A DNA stretch of 64,000 bases from Closterium sp. Naga37s-1 (taxonomy: Eukaryota; Streptophyta; Zygnematophyceae; Desmidiales; Closteriaceae): contig CANJKZ010000517.1 of the NCBI GenBank assembly GCA_947471745.1, positions 496,001-560,000 of the forward strand. The letters are read 5' to 3'. The notes under the pieces were generated by a model. That model was not told the DNA's origin, did not search any database, and saw only the letters and a list, made by a program, of their open reading frames with translations. Positions 11,761-26,100 of the stretch are shown piece by piece. Within the stretch, counting starts at the first letter, position 1, and every line of letters begins with the position of its first letter. The translations under genes and the position numbers were made by a program.

Positions 11761-14179
11761 CTATTTCCCCACCACCTCCTCTCTGACAGCCTGTAGCTCC
11801 TTGGCAATGTACGCCATGCTTGGGCGGCTTGCAGTGCGCTCCATGGTGCAGCTCACTGCCAGCTCAGCCAGGCGCAGCACCGCATCATCAGGGGCGTCCA
11901 TACGCGCATCCTTGAGGCTCTGTGCGGTACTGGAGGAGACGCACTCCGACGCCTGAGGGAGATTGAGAGGGGATGATGCTGAACAGGAGAATCAAAGACA
12001 GGAAATGTGCTGTAGAACCCAAGCAAACAGTAATGATGAAGTATTTTCTTCTCCTACGTTTTCTTTTTTGCTTCAGTCACTTTCACATAGAAGGTAATTG
12101 ACCACCCATGCTAGAGTACGATTGAGGATAGAAAAAGCTTCAAAACTTGCCACTTCGAGGATGTGTTTGGTCTCCTCAGCAGACTGAGAGGAAGGAGGGC
12201 GTCCAGTGAGCACCACAAGCATGAGCACACCAAAGCTGTAGAGAGGGAGGGAGGGCATGCGGGCGGAAGGGGAGTTGAGGGACAACCAATTAGTCATATG
12301 TCCATGCCCATCCTATCTTCAAAAATGCATTGTGATAGGGTAGGTAGTGCCACCAAAAGAATTAATACAGGGTAAGATGGAGAATACATGAACAGCGCAT
12401 GGGGGTATACAGTTACACAACGGACCAATGGAACACTCAATGGTTAGCAGGAACGATGACATGAGAGTCTGCTCTGGACTGCTGGTTCACTTGCAGTGCA
12501 GGCAGCTGCTCGAGACCCCCGTGTCACCTGTAGACATCACTGGCGGTGGTGGCCTTTGACGTCTTGGAGTAGATGGGATCCACAAAGCCCGGTGTTCCCA
12601 TCACTCGAGTCGTGCCCACTGTCGTGCCCTCTCCCACCCTCAAAAGGCCAAAGTCTGCAATCTTGGCCTGGCAGGTGGCATGGTTATTGTAGCAAAAGTT
12701 TGAAAGATGTAGTAGAGAAGATGAATGTAGGGGGGTTCTTTGAATAAACAGTATCGTACCGCTAGACAGGATATGGCTTTATTGAGACAACACACTCCCA
12801 AGAAAAAACACTTTAGCAGGAAATCGACCGCTGGGCGGTTTTTATAACATTTCCCACGCCCAATTTAGCCTCCAGCTTACAGCATTGCCCAATTTTAAAG
12901 AGAAGCTCGCTCCTCTCCAGTGACCTATGCCTGAGCAAATAAGCTTTATGTGTGTCAGTTCCCCTGAATCTCGTTATAATAGACCTATGATCGGGTTCGC
13001 CCCGAACGTACAGTGTTCGCCCCCCTATCACGAACACCGAACACCTAAAATCGCCAAAACATGTTCGGTTCGGTTCGCCCACAAGACATGTTCGTGGAGG
13101 TTCGGGCGAACATGTTTGGTGTTCGCCCGTTGCTCATGCCTACCTATGATAATGCTTCTACTTGTTGAGAAGTTTGGGGATCTAATTTTTTAATGATAAC
13201 ACCTTTGCATTTGATTCGGTTGAGGGGCAGAATTTACAATTCAAGTCAAACCAACCGGCACTTGCCTGCATGTCGGCGGTGATGAGGATGTTGGCGGGTT
13301 TAATGTCGCGATGCACAACGCGAAAGCTATGGAGATACTCCAAACCATGCGCTGCACCGATAAGAACATCCAGCCGCTGCCTCAGGCTCATAGAAGTAGC
13401 TGAATCTGCAAGCATTCAGCAGCACAAGGGATGGGTCACAAGCATGGGACTAGCAGCTCATCAAGAGTCACACAAAACACGCACGCACGCATGCACACAC
13501 ACGCCCATGAGGTGTGGCATTCAATACCTGGATCGATCCACTTGTGGAGGTCACCGTTGGGCACAAACTCGTATATCAAGACCTGCTCTCCCTGTGACCT
13601 CACGTCCCCTCCCACTGCAAACCCAAGCAGGCGCACGATGTTGGGATGGTTCTTGTTGGCCATTTGCTGGACCTGTGGCACAGAAACGCACAGCAAAGAG
13701 AACTCGGAAGCAGTGAGAGCAAGAACCCACAACAAAGCCAAGCATCCCGACAATTTGAAGTGGGGGAGGGGGGGAGGGTGGGGTGAGTGGTACTTTTCTT
13801 TTTGCGTGCATTGCATCATGGACCAGTAACCCTCTGGTATTCATTAAACAATTCCCTCTATCAGGGCTCTGACGCATCATGGTAATAAAAAAAAAACAGG
13901 CATCCCCACTCACCTCCTTCTGGAAGCTTGCGTCAATGAGCTTTGCGCGCTTGACAGCCCAGGGTGTGGTGCCATCGCGGGGAGAGACGCCCTTGTAGAC
14001 ATCACCAAAGGCACCCGAGCCAAGCAGGTTGTCCTGCGACCAGTCGTTGGTGGCCTTGAGCACCTCCTCCAGTGAGAACTCCGTGCAGTGTGACGCTGCC
14101 AGACTGCCTCCCAGGCCTGCCAGTAGGGTGGGGGTGAAGGGTGGAGGTTGATGCAGGCTGACGGGTGAAGGGCAGCACA
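11761..14179 (-). CDS. Gene A kinase exons (six), complete catalytic domain
   Basis: Exons lie at 14179-13914, 13672-13528, 13405-13266, 12667-12528, 12235-12154 and 11952-11761. All expected parts are present: a FSLEEVLKATNDWS lead-in, glycine loop GSGAFGDVYKG (13989-14021), the AVK lysine (13950-13952), a helix-C Glu in FQKE, HRDIKPAN (HRD at 13305-13313), DFG (12647-12655), a GTPGFVDP anchor, SDVYSFGVLMLVVLTGR, and RPSM near the end. The Arg before the catalytic Asp makes it an RD kinase. The intron between the HRD and DFG exons (12668-13265) is of GC-AG type (CAG|GCAAGT). The protein ends VREEVVGK then TAG. No inactivating change was seen. Confidence 0.92.
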
Positions 14180-17100
14180 CTGCAACACACAGAGAATTTT
14201 ATGGGTATTTTTTTTTCACTTGTTTCTGTTTCTCGCTCACTACACGTCTGACCATGAACAATGGCAGGCTTCGCTGCAATGCAGGGTATAAGTAAGGGCG
14301 GAAGAATATAGACCTCTTTGCTTACACGGGGATGTCCAGACGTGAGTGATTTTTCATAGAGTCACCTGAGTAAACCAAAATCTATGGTCGATATGCATCG
14401 TCTTACCAGCTGTCCCCTGCTGCCTCTTGTGCCTCAAGTAGAGCAGTAAGGCAGCCAGAAGCAGGAGAAGAATGGCGACTGCAGCAACAACTATGCCAAT
14501 GATGGCTCCCACTGTTAAACCACCTCCAGATGCTGCTGGGGAAGAAGAGTCGCTGCCACTGCCGCTGCTGCTGGTAACTGCTTCAACTTGGACAGAAAAT
14601 ACAGCAAACGCGAGTTGGCATAACCAAATAGAAAGAAAGAGAGTTAAAAAGTGCAGATAAACAGCCCATTAAAAAAAAAAAAAGAGTGCAGAATTGATTA
14701 TATTACTCAACCTGTCGAGTGTCAGAAGCAAGTGCTACAACGCAACATGCCAGAACAATTATCCATTCCTTCACCTTTCTTGCTGCTCTAGACTTTTGAG
14801 GCGCCTCAAAGATATTGTGCTTCACCCAAATGATATGTGGATGTTTACTTTCGCAATATCGTGTGCAGCCTTCCTCATGCCCAGCCCTCATCATCTTCTC
14901 ACCATCTGGAGTGCCGCAGGTTTGGCAGAAGGAGGGACACGCCTGGCAGAATGATGAGTTGAGCGATTGGGAGGGACCACAGCTGGTGTGGTCAGCAGGG
15001 CATGTGAGGCCGGTGCCACTTATGTTCCTGGTGCGGGGAGAAGAGTAGAGAGGGGAAGTCGGAAACAATAGGAATGCTCTTAAAACAAGGGCCCACATTG
15101 AGGCTGGGTGGATAAAGAATTATCATTTGCCCACCATTTTGCCAGAGCGAAGGAGTTGGCGCACGGAAGCTTTTATTCTGCATTCTCATTGTGGCATGAA
15201 TGTGGGCGATGGTTTGACAATACAAAAGTTGGTTGCCAACTTTGAGAAAGAGATTCTCCCCACCAGAGTGCCCTGCATGATTGAATCAGCCTCTTTGTTC
15301 AAATTCCACACCACACCCACAGGTTCAAAACACACGAAAACGCACACACGAGTCAATGTGGTTGCCTGATGTGCCAAATGTCAGAATATAGCATATGCAT
15401 GTTTATATTTGTGCAAGTGTTACACCCAAACGTGGGTGCACTCGTTGGGTCCAGGCGCCCCAATCAAACCCAACTCCATCGCGATTGATGGGGGAGCCAA
15501 GAATGGCCCATCCAACCATTATAACCCCTACTTTAGAAGTTGATAACTACCCAAACACTTCTTGTGCCGCCAATCTCATTGGTCCACCAACAATGTTGAA
15601 GGCCCCCCACCTAGTTCCCCAACCAATCCTCTCCTATAATAACCCACCTTTTTCCTAATACCAGCAACACTTGAGATTCTTTCACCACATACAGTGAGTC
15701 AAGCGACGTGAAGCCTCCCAGCGAGCTTGGCAGCGTTCCATTGAGGCTCGTAGCGTTGAATCTCCTACAGAGCGAGCAGCAGGCGGTATAAGAAACACTC
15801 ATAGTATAACAAACTGCTGTGAGACAAGAACAGCAATCATGGTAGGTAGGGATGGGAATGAAGGAAGAAGCACAGGTATCGCCCCACCCATGGGAGAGCA
15901 AGCGGTTTCAGTGCCATGGAAATGTTTCCAGAAAGCAAAAACCGTCAATACACCGGAAACCACTCGCGATGCAACACGGAAGGAAACTGAATGCATGACA
16001 AAATAATATCTTCTTACAAGGAGGAAAGCTCGGATAGAGTCCCAAACGTGTCAGGCAAAGGCCCGCTCAATTTATTATTGTCCAACCACCTGAAATACAC
16101 GACATGATAAACTCTCGGTTACTCCATGTGTAGCTAACCTCATTCGCATAGCAATATGCGACAACAATACTGTTGTTAAAAAGACCTGGCAAGAAGTGCG
16201 GACGAGTTACCAAAGTGCGCAAACGAGTTTGTTTTTGCACATGAAGGCCTGGTTTTGCAGGTGCGCACAATGTCATGTTATGTCTACCAGTTCACAGGGT
16301 ATTAAGCTTGGGGTGATACGTTCTCGCGAATTGAACTCACAGGAGTTGGAGGTGACTGGCATAGGCGATGGAGGATGGGATGGAGCCGCTTAGCTGATTG
16401 CCACTAAACACGCTGCCCACCCCAAGAGCGCACCACGGTCCACACATGTATTCTTGGGGGTGAGCACGTTCAATGAGGGAGGCTAGATGAAGAATTGTAC
16501 GACATAAATAGCAACTTAAAGAGCAGCTCAGATAAAAGAGGATTTTGCAGCAATCAATGACACAAGGAGACACAGGCTGTTTTTGTCGTAATGAGTCACT
16601 TACATGCTGGTGAGTGCAGAGGACTGATTGAGGAACTCGGGAATGGAGCCATTAAGCATGTTGTTGGCAAGATCCCTGATAACCAACCAAGAAAGTACAA
16701 TCCTAAAAAAATACCCCCTGCACATCTGAGCGAGCCTGCTATTGCCAAACAAGGAGTTCATTTTAATGCCTTCTGAACCTGCTTGCAAGGTGCAGCAAAT
16801 CCCAGAACATTTTGCAGTGTTTTGGCAAAACCCCTGTTTTTAATGTTACCACCCCTAGAAGTTAAGCTGTAATCCCAGTCTCCACAATCGCAGCACCTTG
16901 AATTCTGACAACCCACCCAAACAGGATTCGTTTGGATACGAACCCTTCTCTTACACAGACGTGCACATACAGTTCGATCAGCCCAGGGAGGTTGACGATG
17001 CCTGGAATACTCCCAGAGAGCTGGTTATCGTTCATGTGCCTGCCAACATGGACGTGTGTGAGTATGGCGGTTGCATGGCCCATAGGCATCAGGTTGAGAA

Positions 17101-20100
17101 GCCTCAGTTCAGAAGCTATTCGAGCACCTGCTCATCTGTATGCACACATAGTACGCATGGCAATAAGCCCTTGAAAAGGGTGACTTTCGAGTCCACTCAG
17201 AAGACATTCGTAGAATCCATAGCAGTAAGCCCTTGGAGAAGCCCCCCCCCAAGAAAGACTTACATAATATTGTCCTTTGTTGCCAGTGCACTAAAGCAGA
17301 CCTCGTTTACACTCACCAAGTTGTGAGTGAAGCGACTCACAGGGCTTGAATTCTGGCAAGGCTCTGCGTGGTGATGGGAATGGGCCCACTGAGGTTGTTG
17401 TGGGACACTTTCCTGGGGACACAGGCAGCACAACCATGAACGCCAAAAAACAATGAAGAGTTATACAATGGCAGCAGCAATGTAAGAGACACAGTGACTT
17501 GAGAGTTCACAGACTTATTTCTTCATATGGAGCTTGAGCGCAGCTGGAAACGGAGTGATTTGGGAGTGGTGCGGCTGACATGAATTCGTCTAGTGTGAGT
17601 GAAGTACATTCCTTCCTCTCAAGTTTTTACCCTCAAATGTTAGCACATCATGGCACTGCACCACACGAAGTACGTGCCTGCTCTGTGGACCCATGGGGAA
17701 TACAAACTGGGCAGGAACGTGGCGACTACTAACACCATACGAAATCGAAATAGAGCATGCACGAAATAGCCCACACGTGGCGTTAGACCTTCCACTTCAC
17801 CAGCGGTGCGTGCTTATACAATATGCTTTTAATTCTGTTTTTGCACCCACCCAAGGGTGAAAACATTAGACTGCTCTCTGCTAATTTGCCTAAAGATTAT
17901 ATTGAGAACGTGTGCACTTAAGGATCCGAGTATGGAAAGACTGCTAATCCTTTCAGGAATGGTGCCATCCAGTTGATTGTGGGATGTCGATGTGAAAGAT
18001 GGAAAGGATGGGAAAGTTGGAAGTGAGGTACATTGATGGAGATCACACTATGTGTCACGCAGGACAAGCGTAGAGTTGCGAAGCATGAAATAAGCACCAA
18101 GAAGCTAATAGGGAAATGGCCGCACGATGATGGACAGGCATGGAAGGTTTTTGTGAGCAATTGTCCCCTTGATTTGTTTGTTATCATGTGGCCTTTTTTC
18201 ATCTCCCAAGTTGGACAACACGTGAAATAGCTGATCACAGAATTGTTGCAAAATGCATACATCTGCCATAAGTTGGTGATCTCCATAAGCGATTCTGGGA
18301 CCGGTCCAGAAAAGCTGTTGTTATCAAGATACCTGTTTCAGAATGGACAATACAGCCTTAAAAAAAAAAAAAAAAAAACATTTTGTCACAATCTCATGCC
18401 ATATTTACATAGAAGCGGAGCAGTTTGTTTTTCAAATCTGCAAGGGGAACTGAATCTCATCACCTATTCGATTAGTTTGCTGAATTGGGGTAGACAATAG
18501 CGCTCGACCAAAACTGCATACACTCTCAACTCAAGCATCCGCCAGGCCCCTCATTGAGCACAACTGCATGACCTGACTCCCCCCCTCCAACTCACCTGCA
18601 CAGCTTTTACTCACAGACAGAGGTAGAACCGGTACGATTGCTGGAGTACTCACAGATACTCCAAGCCAGTAAACGTGCCAAGAACAGCAGGAATGGAGCC
18701 GCGGAGGTGATTGGCACTCATATCTCTGATGGCACACAGAGAAGAGCCCGAGGGTGTAGCATCGGAAGAAAGTATGCGAGGTATGGGAGCGGCAAAGGAA
18801 GGGAGTGAACTATGCCAGGCAGGGTCTCACGTAAGAGAAATTGTCATCAACTGCAAAACAATTGAAACATTTGAAATACTCGTTATCTTTCACGAGTAAC
18901 GAGTCAGTATTAAGGGCAAAATTACTCGAGCGAGTAATACTCGGGTCGACTCGTTTCCAAAACGAGTCGGCTGAAAACGAGTCGAGTATCACTTGACTCG
19001 GCCTTTGCTCATGCCTATGGCTGGCCATTATGTTATTGCAGCTTAGTATTTTCCTCAACCCCAAAATCATCCAAACGCTGTGCAACTGCAATAATGATTC
19101 CGCTTCTCATAGCAAAATTCATGAGCAGCCCCCCACCCACCTGCACGCAAGGCACGTGCAGGATTTGTCTCTACAGCAGGGTCACCGTGTGTGTGGAGTG
19201 GACAACCACTCTCAGCTTGAGTTCCATTCCAACACAAGATGAATAAGGTACTGATAACTTAAGCGGCCATACTCCCCTCGCCAGTGCTGCTAACCACAAG
19301 CTCTTGCTGACTGACTTTCGAAAACGTTGGCCAACAATCTCGATCAAAACATTTCTGCAGCCTGCTATTTTCAGCTCAATGAGATTGAGGCATGGATTAG
19401 CATGGCATGGGTTCATTCATGGGTGTGCAATAAAACAAAGGGCTGACCACGCCACTGAACAAGAAACCCTACAAGAGGACGATCCGAGCTGGCTTGTCAC
19501 AGGTCACCCTGGCCCATGTCTGGCCACGACCAGCTCACCCTTTTGGCAAAATTTGCACAAGAAGCAGGGCTCCCTAACACAGCTCGTCCCAACTCAGCTC
19601 ATCCCGAGCCAGCCTGGGACCGCCTTAATCAGAAGCAGGCTCATCCTGATACGCCAAAATCCGGCTTGTCTTGGAGCCATGAAGTGCGCATGCTTACAAC
19701 CGAATGACACCTAGCCGCCGGGCACTTGGGTCTAACATGCAAAGCACTGTGCTGACAATCTGAAATGGATTCATCTGACGTGGTGGATGTAATGTTTGGG
19801 GACAAAGTTAGCGCTCATAAGGTTCACAAAAGGGAGCGTTGTCAACGCCTGAGCTCATAAGTATAATCAGTTTTGGGGGCAAGGAGATAGAAGTGAGGGA
19901 GAGTTACAGATATGTGAGACGGGTGAGGCGAGCCAATGTTGTTGGAATGGATCCAGTGAAATTGTTGAGTGACACTATCCTGCCAGCACAGCACGCGCAC
20001 AATCGAGTCGACCATACCTTGTCATGAATAAACAGTTTGTGCACTTCCTTGTAGGCAGCAGACAGTAGAGATAAAAAAAGCACATCAATAAATATCTTGT

Positions 20101-23100
20101 GGGAAATAAAGCAGACATGGTACGAATTGACATGTACAGTGCAAATTTAGGAAGGGACGAGCACGCATGATGATGATGTCTTTGCAGCAGGAAATGAAGA
20201 AGATGGTTGAGCAAGTGAACTGCTGAACTGGTGATTGGTGAACTGGTGATTGGTGACTGACTGGTGCGGGTGCCAATGGCTCAACTGCCTACGTTTCATG
20301 GGGTGTTAACGATAGCGCATGAGCTGAGAAGGTTGGTTATTGAGGTGACAGAAATACGGGTATATCATTCATGCATTGTCAGCAAAACGCAGTGAAGAGT
20401 TACATCACATGCATGTTGATAATGGATACAAGAAATCTAAAAGGGAACTACGAGAGTCAATCAAGACGCTAATTAGCCAAAAGGGTTACTTGTTCTGAAG
20501 CCAAACAACAACAAAGATGTCCTGTGGGCACCTCGCACACTCAAAGGAAGGCAGTACAACTGACATAACTCACAGATATTCCAAGCTAGTCATGCTGCCA
20601 ATCGTCGCAGGAATGGACCCACTCAAGATATTCTCTCTGAGATCTCTGATGGTGTGGTTGTAGAAATGCAAGACGAGGAGAACAGATTCAATGGAAGGGA
20701 AAAGTGAGGGAGAAATCAGGGGCTCGGAGGCCAGGAGGATTAAAGTAACAGCCACGCTTATAATAGAGTGCCTATTCCAACTGAAGAGCATATCTTGCGA
20801 AAGTATGCAACCATTTTCCAGCTCCAACTCCAGGGGGTCGCTTAGTTGAACAATCCTGCGAATGCGTCTTGGTGCGTTGGTGCATCGTAGACATACACAC
20901 TGATGGTAAGGAAGCCAAGCCCACGGGTGCTAAAAGAGGCGGCCAGAGTCCAGGCATGACCATGAGGGCAGGCGAGACCAAGGACGTGCATGAGGACGAA
21001 ACTGCATACGAGACTGTCTAGACCTTTTGCATCAGTAAACCAACTGATTCGGCAAAACATTGGTGACGATTTTTTTTTGTATGGGAGATGCACCTTTATT
21101 GAACTGCATATGCTACAGCTTGAGAAACGTTGTGAACACCTGTAGAGACACCTGGCGGCCTTACTGTTTTATCTTACATGGCCCGCATGGTGGACAGATT
21201 GCTAAAGGCTTCTGGTAAAGGTCCGCTCAGACGATTCGTCCTTAAGGATCTGAAGGGTCCACGAATGAAAGTGTACATGGTAGGAGTGGAGGCATGGAAC
21301 AAAGGGAGTGAAAACAAGGAACATTGTTTCTCAACGAGGAAGGGAAGGGATGGAGAGAGGAGAATGGGAAGAATACAAACAGGAAAGAGGCAGGCGTGAC
21401 AGCAAGAAGACAGTGCATGTGCAGATGAGAGGGAGACATGTGCCCAAGGGAAGGGAAGGGTTTTGTGCGCGCAGGAAAGGAGGCACGAGCGTGGACAGGA
21501 CAGAATGCAGACGCCAAGAGTGTGAGGGTACAGGCAGGTGATGGAAGAAAGCAGATGAACGCAAGCAAAAGACAACAGCATTTTTCGCACCGGGGGCGAC
21601 TCGAACCAGTTCAGTTCGGTTCGACAGGGCTTCGACTCTGGGAGTCACAGAAATATGGCACAGGCTGAAATGCATGCAACTTTTAGAAGTCTGGAAAACG
21701 AGGAAAGCGAGAGTTTGAACCACAAAAACACTCTAGGCTGTTGTTGAGGGCGAGTTTTGGGGGGCTCTGCAAGGAGTTGGAGCTCGAAATTCAATTTCAA
21801 TTCCTAATCTGTTGAACCCTCGGGGTCCCGCATGTGACGTAACTCTGTTCGGCACAAGCCAAAAAGGGCGTGGCAGTGGTTCGTGGGGGGCTATGCTGTG
21901 CAAGGAGCTGGAGCTTGGAATTAAACTTCAATCCCTAACACCTCTCAACTCAAACTTGCTTATATGTCGAACCCTCAGGGTCCCGCATGTAACATAACTC
22001 TGTTCGGCACAAGCCAAAAAGGGCATGGCAGTGGTTCGGTTTGTTGCCCCTTGGTGACGCTGTCCACCCAAATGGGCTCGACTGCTCTAACTCGAACCAA
22101 AACTGGCCAGATAGAGTGCAAGTTTCCATGTCATGTGCACATGACATGCAGCACAACAGTGGTGAGTAGCGCGAACAGAAAATCGTGAACACATGGCTGC
22201 TGCAAAAGATAGCTAGATGTCTTTTAGGTACTCTAAGCCCCATCAGCAATCTTGTGGTCTCGAATCTGTCTGTCTGGGTCTGGGATATTGCAAAGTCAAA
22301 TTGTGAAAACCTATCTTTGTTAGTCCGCGGCCCAAATGTCAGGTTGCTTCACCAGAGTCTCGCAAACTTGAAAGAAGTGCATATACAAATTGGGACCACC
22401 GAGCAGTGAGCAAGCCCACCAAGGAGAAAAACGAGGACTAGCTGGGCGTGGCAAAAAACTAAATTCTGATGCAATTATGACAAGACAACATGGAAACTCG
22501 AATCACAACCCAGACTAGCAGAACTCGTCGAAACTTTTTAAAAGGTGAACAGCTTGGGCCACGGGCTTTTAAGGGCACAGACGGTCAAATTTTGGTCAAT
22601 CGCCCCCTTAGAAGGTTAGGAAAGGTCGCAGGATAGGTTCCAAGACCTCAACATTCAATCCAAGAGTGCCGGGCGACATATATGAAGCCAGGGGACAGTC
22701 AATTCTGAGATAGCGACTATCCATGAAGGATTTGGACCAGGTGCTGAAGGTAAATAACGCAACCATTTCAGGATGGTTGTTAGTAAGAACCAAAGCATCT
22801 TCATAAGGTGCGTCTTACAAGGCTTCAAGTGAAGTGAGTGAAGCGAGGCTGTTTGGAATGGAGCCGGTTAGAAGGTTGTTCCCCAGATCCCTGTGTGGGG
22901 ATGGGTTGAAAGTGGTGCATTTGTGCAAACTCTTTTGCTAGCCATGTCACACAGCCTTTTGAGCTAGGTATCAGCAAGCACGCTGAAATAATGAGCTCGG
23001 GGGGAGAGCTCTAGGAGGGAGGACGGAGAACTAGAAAAGGTAAATTACATAACAGAACTCAAAGCATACAATGGATGGATGAGAAGGAAATCAAGAAACG

Positions 23101-26100
23101 GCATTGTTTTCTATGTTTCGCGGTCACCAATTTTGAGTGACCTCCATTGGACGAGGTTTGTTTTTTGCATGTAACACCCAATCCACGAGGCTTGTTCTTT
23201 CTACACGTAACTACAATTCCATATGAAAAGCACTGCCTTGTGGTTTTGTCATGTCAAGCAACAGCCCTGGGAGCGGCGTTTGGGGACTGGATAGTTAAAT
23301 AAATGCGTGAATGTGTGCCATCTCATGCAGGGTCATCAGATATGGTAATTAGATGTGCTTCAGTTTCAGATAATAAGATTCTGTAGATTCCGATCCACCT
23401 TGTCCTGCGCCACAAACGCAATCTTAGCTTGGCAATGCAACCAGCCAAAAAGGGTTACCATCGTTAAGCAGGTACCGAACTCGAACGGGTGGGAATCAAA
23501 ACGAATCGAACTGCTCTACCACTAGTCAAGCCGAACCGACCGAGTTACTTCAAGTTGAACCAGATCTGGGGTTTGCGAGTTCGAGGTTTGCCTCATGTGG
23601 TCGAACCTTTGCTGGATTCAAGCATGCAGTTAGCCCCGAACCAGTTCAGGTTCAGTTCAGCAACAGCATTTTGCGCTGCAAAATTCTTTGCTGAAGTCCA
23701 GGTTTCCACATTGAACCCCAGCCACTTCGACTCAAAAGTGAAATTGCGTCCAACCGGCCAAGTCGAACTGAATTGAACGGTTCAACCTGAAGCATTTTGC
23801 GCTGCACATTCGAGTCAAGCCCCTTTTGTTGAATGTCTGCTGCTCAGCTCAAGTCAATTCAGTTCGGTGCTATGCTCAATGCCACCCTCTACCACCCAGT
23901 ACCCCCTCCTCATAATAACTTTAATGGTGCGTCTGGGGGAGGAGTCTGGGGGAACGGGGAGTGGGGGAGGGGAGAAGGCTTGGTGGATCTCTGATGAGTC
24001 TTGCCACGGCCCTTCATGAGCTTGCTACAGGCCGGCCTCGAACCAGCCCCTCGAGAGCCCGATTCTACAAAGAATTTCCATCCCGGTCATACAAGCCAGC
24101 GTAACCTGCATTCCGGGCATCAGCCTATCTCAAAATGCTTACAGTATCTGCAAAGACGTCATGTTTCCAATCCCAGCTGGTATCGACCCTGTGAGTTGAT
24201 TGAGGCTTATTCCTCTGTTAAGAAGAGAGATTGGCAGAACATAGAAATGAGAGCAGCAGCTTACAGAATGAATGCAAAGCCAGAGCAGGTGGAAGATCCG
24301 TGCATGCAGAGTGCAACGTGTGCTGCGAAGCCTATCCGTCATTCAATTGCTAAAACCTAATCGGAACATTCCGTGGCAATAAAGGAGAGGAGAACTCATG
24401 ACGGGGGGACAATGCTGAGATAGGAAGTGGCATCACACGCAAGTCTGGATCATGGGAATAAAGTGTGATTCAAGCATCATGAAAGTATGAGCAACTTACA
24501 AGAATATGGTTCCAGTGAGCGTTGAGAGGCTGATAGGAATCGAGCCTGAGAAAGAATTGTCGTCAAGACGCCTGGGGTTACATTAGAAGAGACAGGGCGA
24601 TGGTAACAGCGGGCAAGGCAGGAAGCAGGGCAGACATACACACGAGCACCAAAATTCTCCCAACAACACAAGGGATGGGAAGACCGGGAAGGGAATCGAG
24701 GCCTTTATTCAGTAATCATGGCTGGCCACCGGCCGGCTACTTGCAAGCAATGCTCCCGCTTGGCTCCTGGTCGCCTTCCGAACAAGGAAGGCTTGTGGGC
24801 GAACCTGGAAAGGCACGAGCTCCTCCCTGCACATGCTGCAATCACGCTTGTTCTTCCAGGGCATCCAAATCGTTACACTCATGGCCGAATGAAATGGAGG
24901 TGTGGGGCATGTTTTGAGCCCTGGAAGGTAGGGAGAAGAATTTGGAAAAGTAAACGAATGTACTGATGGTAGGAAGAGTGGTCCTTTCTACCCTATAATC
25001 TGACCAAACGACTCGTGACCGAGAGCCCCGGCTCGTGCACGCAACACATGAGCCGGTGGCTGCCATCGGCTCATTTGTCCGGCCTGTCACGAGCTACAAG
25101 TAAAAATATGAAGGGTTCATCGTTCCAGTCAACCCAAAAAATGAAGGATAGTCTCATCTTTCAAGTCGACTAAAAAACATGAAGGGCAGTCTCGCCTTTT
25201 GATCGACTAAAAAACATGAAGGGCAGTCTAGTATTTTGAGTCGACCCAAAAAATGAAGGACAGTCTCATTTTTCAAGTCGACTCAAAAACACGAAGGGCA
25301 GTCTCGTCTTTTGATCGACTCAAAAACATGAAGGGCAATCTCGTCTTTGAGCCTACTCCAAAACATGAAGTGCAGTCTCGTCCAATGGACGAGCTGGCTC
25401 GACTGGCTGGTCATTGGCTGGACCATTTGCTAAAGATTTCTCTGAAAAAGTCAATTGGTGGGTTGAATATTTTGGACAACCACCTTTCATTTTTTCACAA
25501 TAAAAATACAATCAGGCCTCTAAGCCTGTAAGTTTCAAGTCCTCAATATTTTTGCTAACAGCTGAAACTGCAGCCTCGTATTGCCTCCCGCAACTGTTAG
25601 TGGTGCTCCTAAGGAGGCGACCACCGATGACCGCCACTTGCACTTGTGCTCTGTGTGCACGAGTTGACTAGGCCCTATTCATGACCTGCATGGCCCCAGT
25701 CACGCAATTGAATTTCTGGGGTATCGAGGGATCAGATAATTTTCAGTTCCTCCTGTCTGTCAACGGGAGTTGTGTGTTGGCCCCGTCCTCGCTTGGGCGG
25801 AGCCGACTTCGTGGTCGGATGTGAGGGGAGCAGCCGACCTGCAGCAGTGGGCGAGCTGGTTGACGAGGAGGTCGACCTGCACGGGGGCCACTGCATGGGC
25901 GCCGACTTCAGGGAGGTCGACCTGGGAAGTCGACCTGCGGTGGACGTCAACTTGGTGACGTCAACCTCGGGGCAGCCGGCTTGGGTGGTCAGCTGACAGG
26001 ACCTGCTGGTCGACCTGGTGGTTGGTCGACCAGACCTGCTGGTCGACTTACTGGTGGTCGACCTGACCTGGTGGTCGACGAAGGAGGGGCCGACGTCGAC

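Noticed and set aside
22608-22793. Possible extra LRR exon near 22.65 kb
   Set aside because: No LxxNxLxG pattern or paired splice sites; the real LRR exon nearby is 22819-22890.
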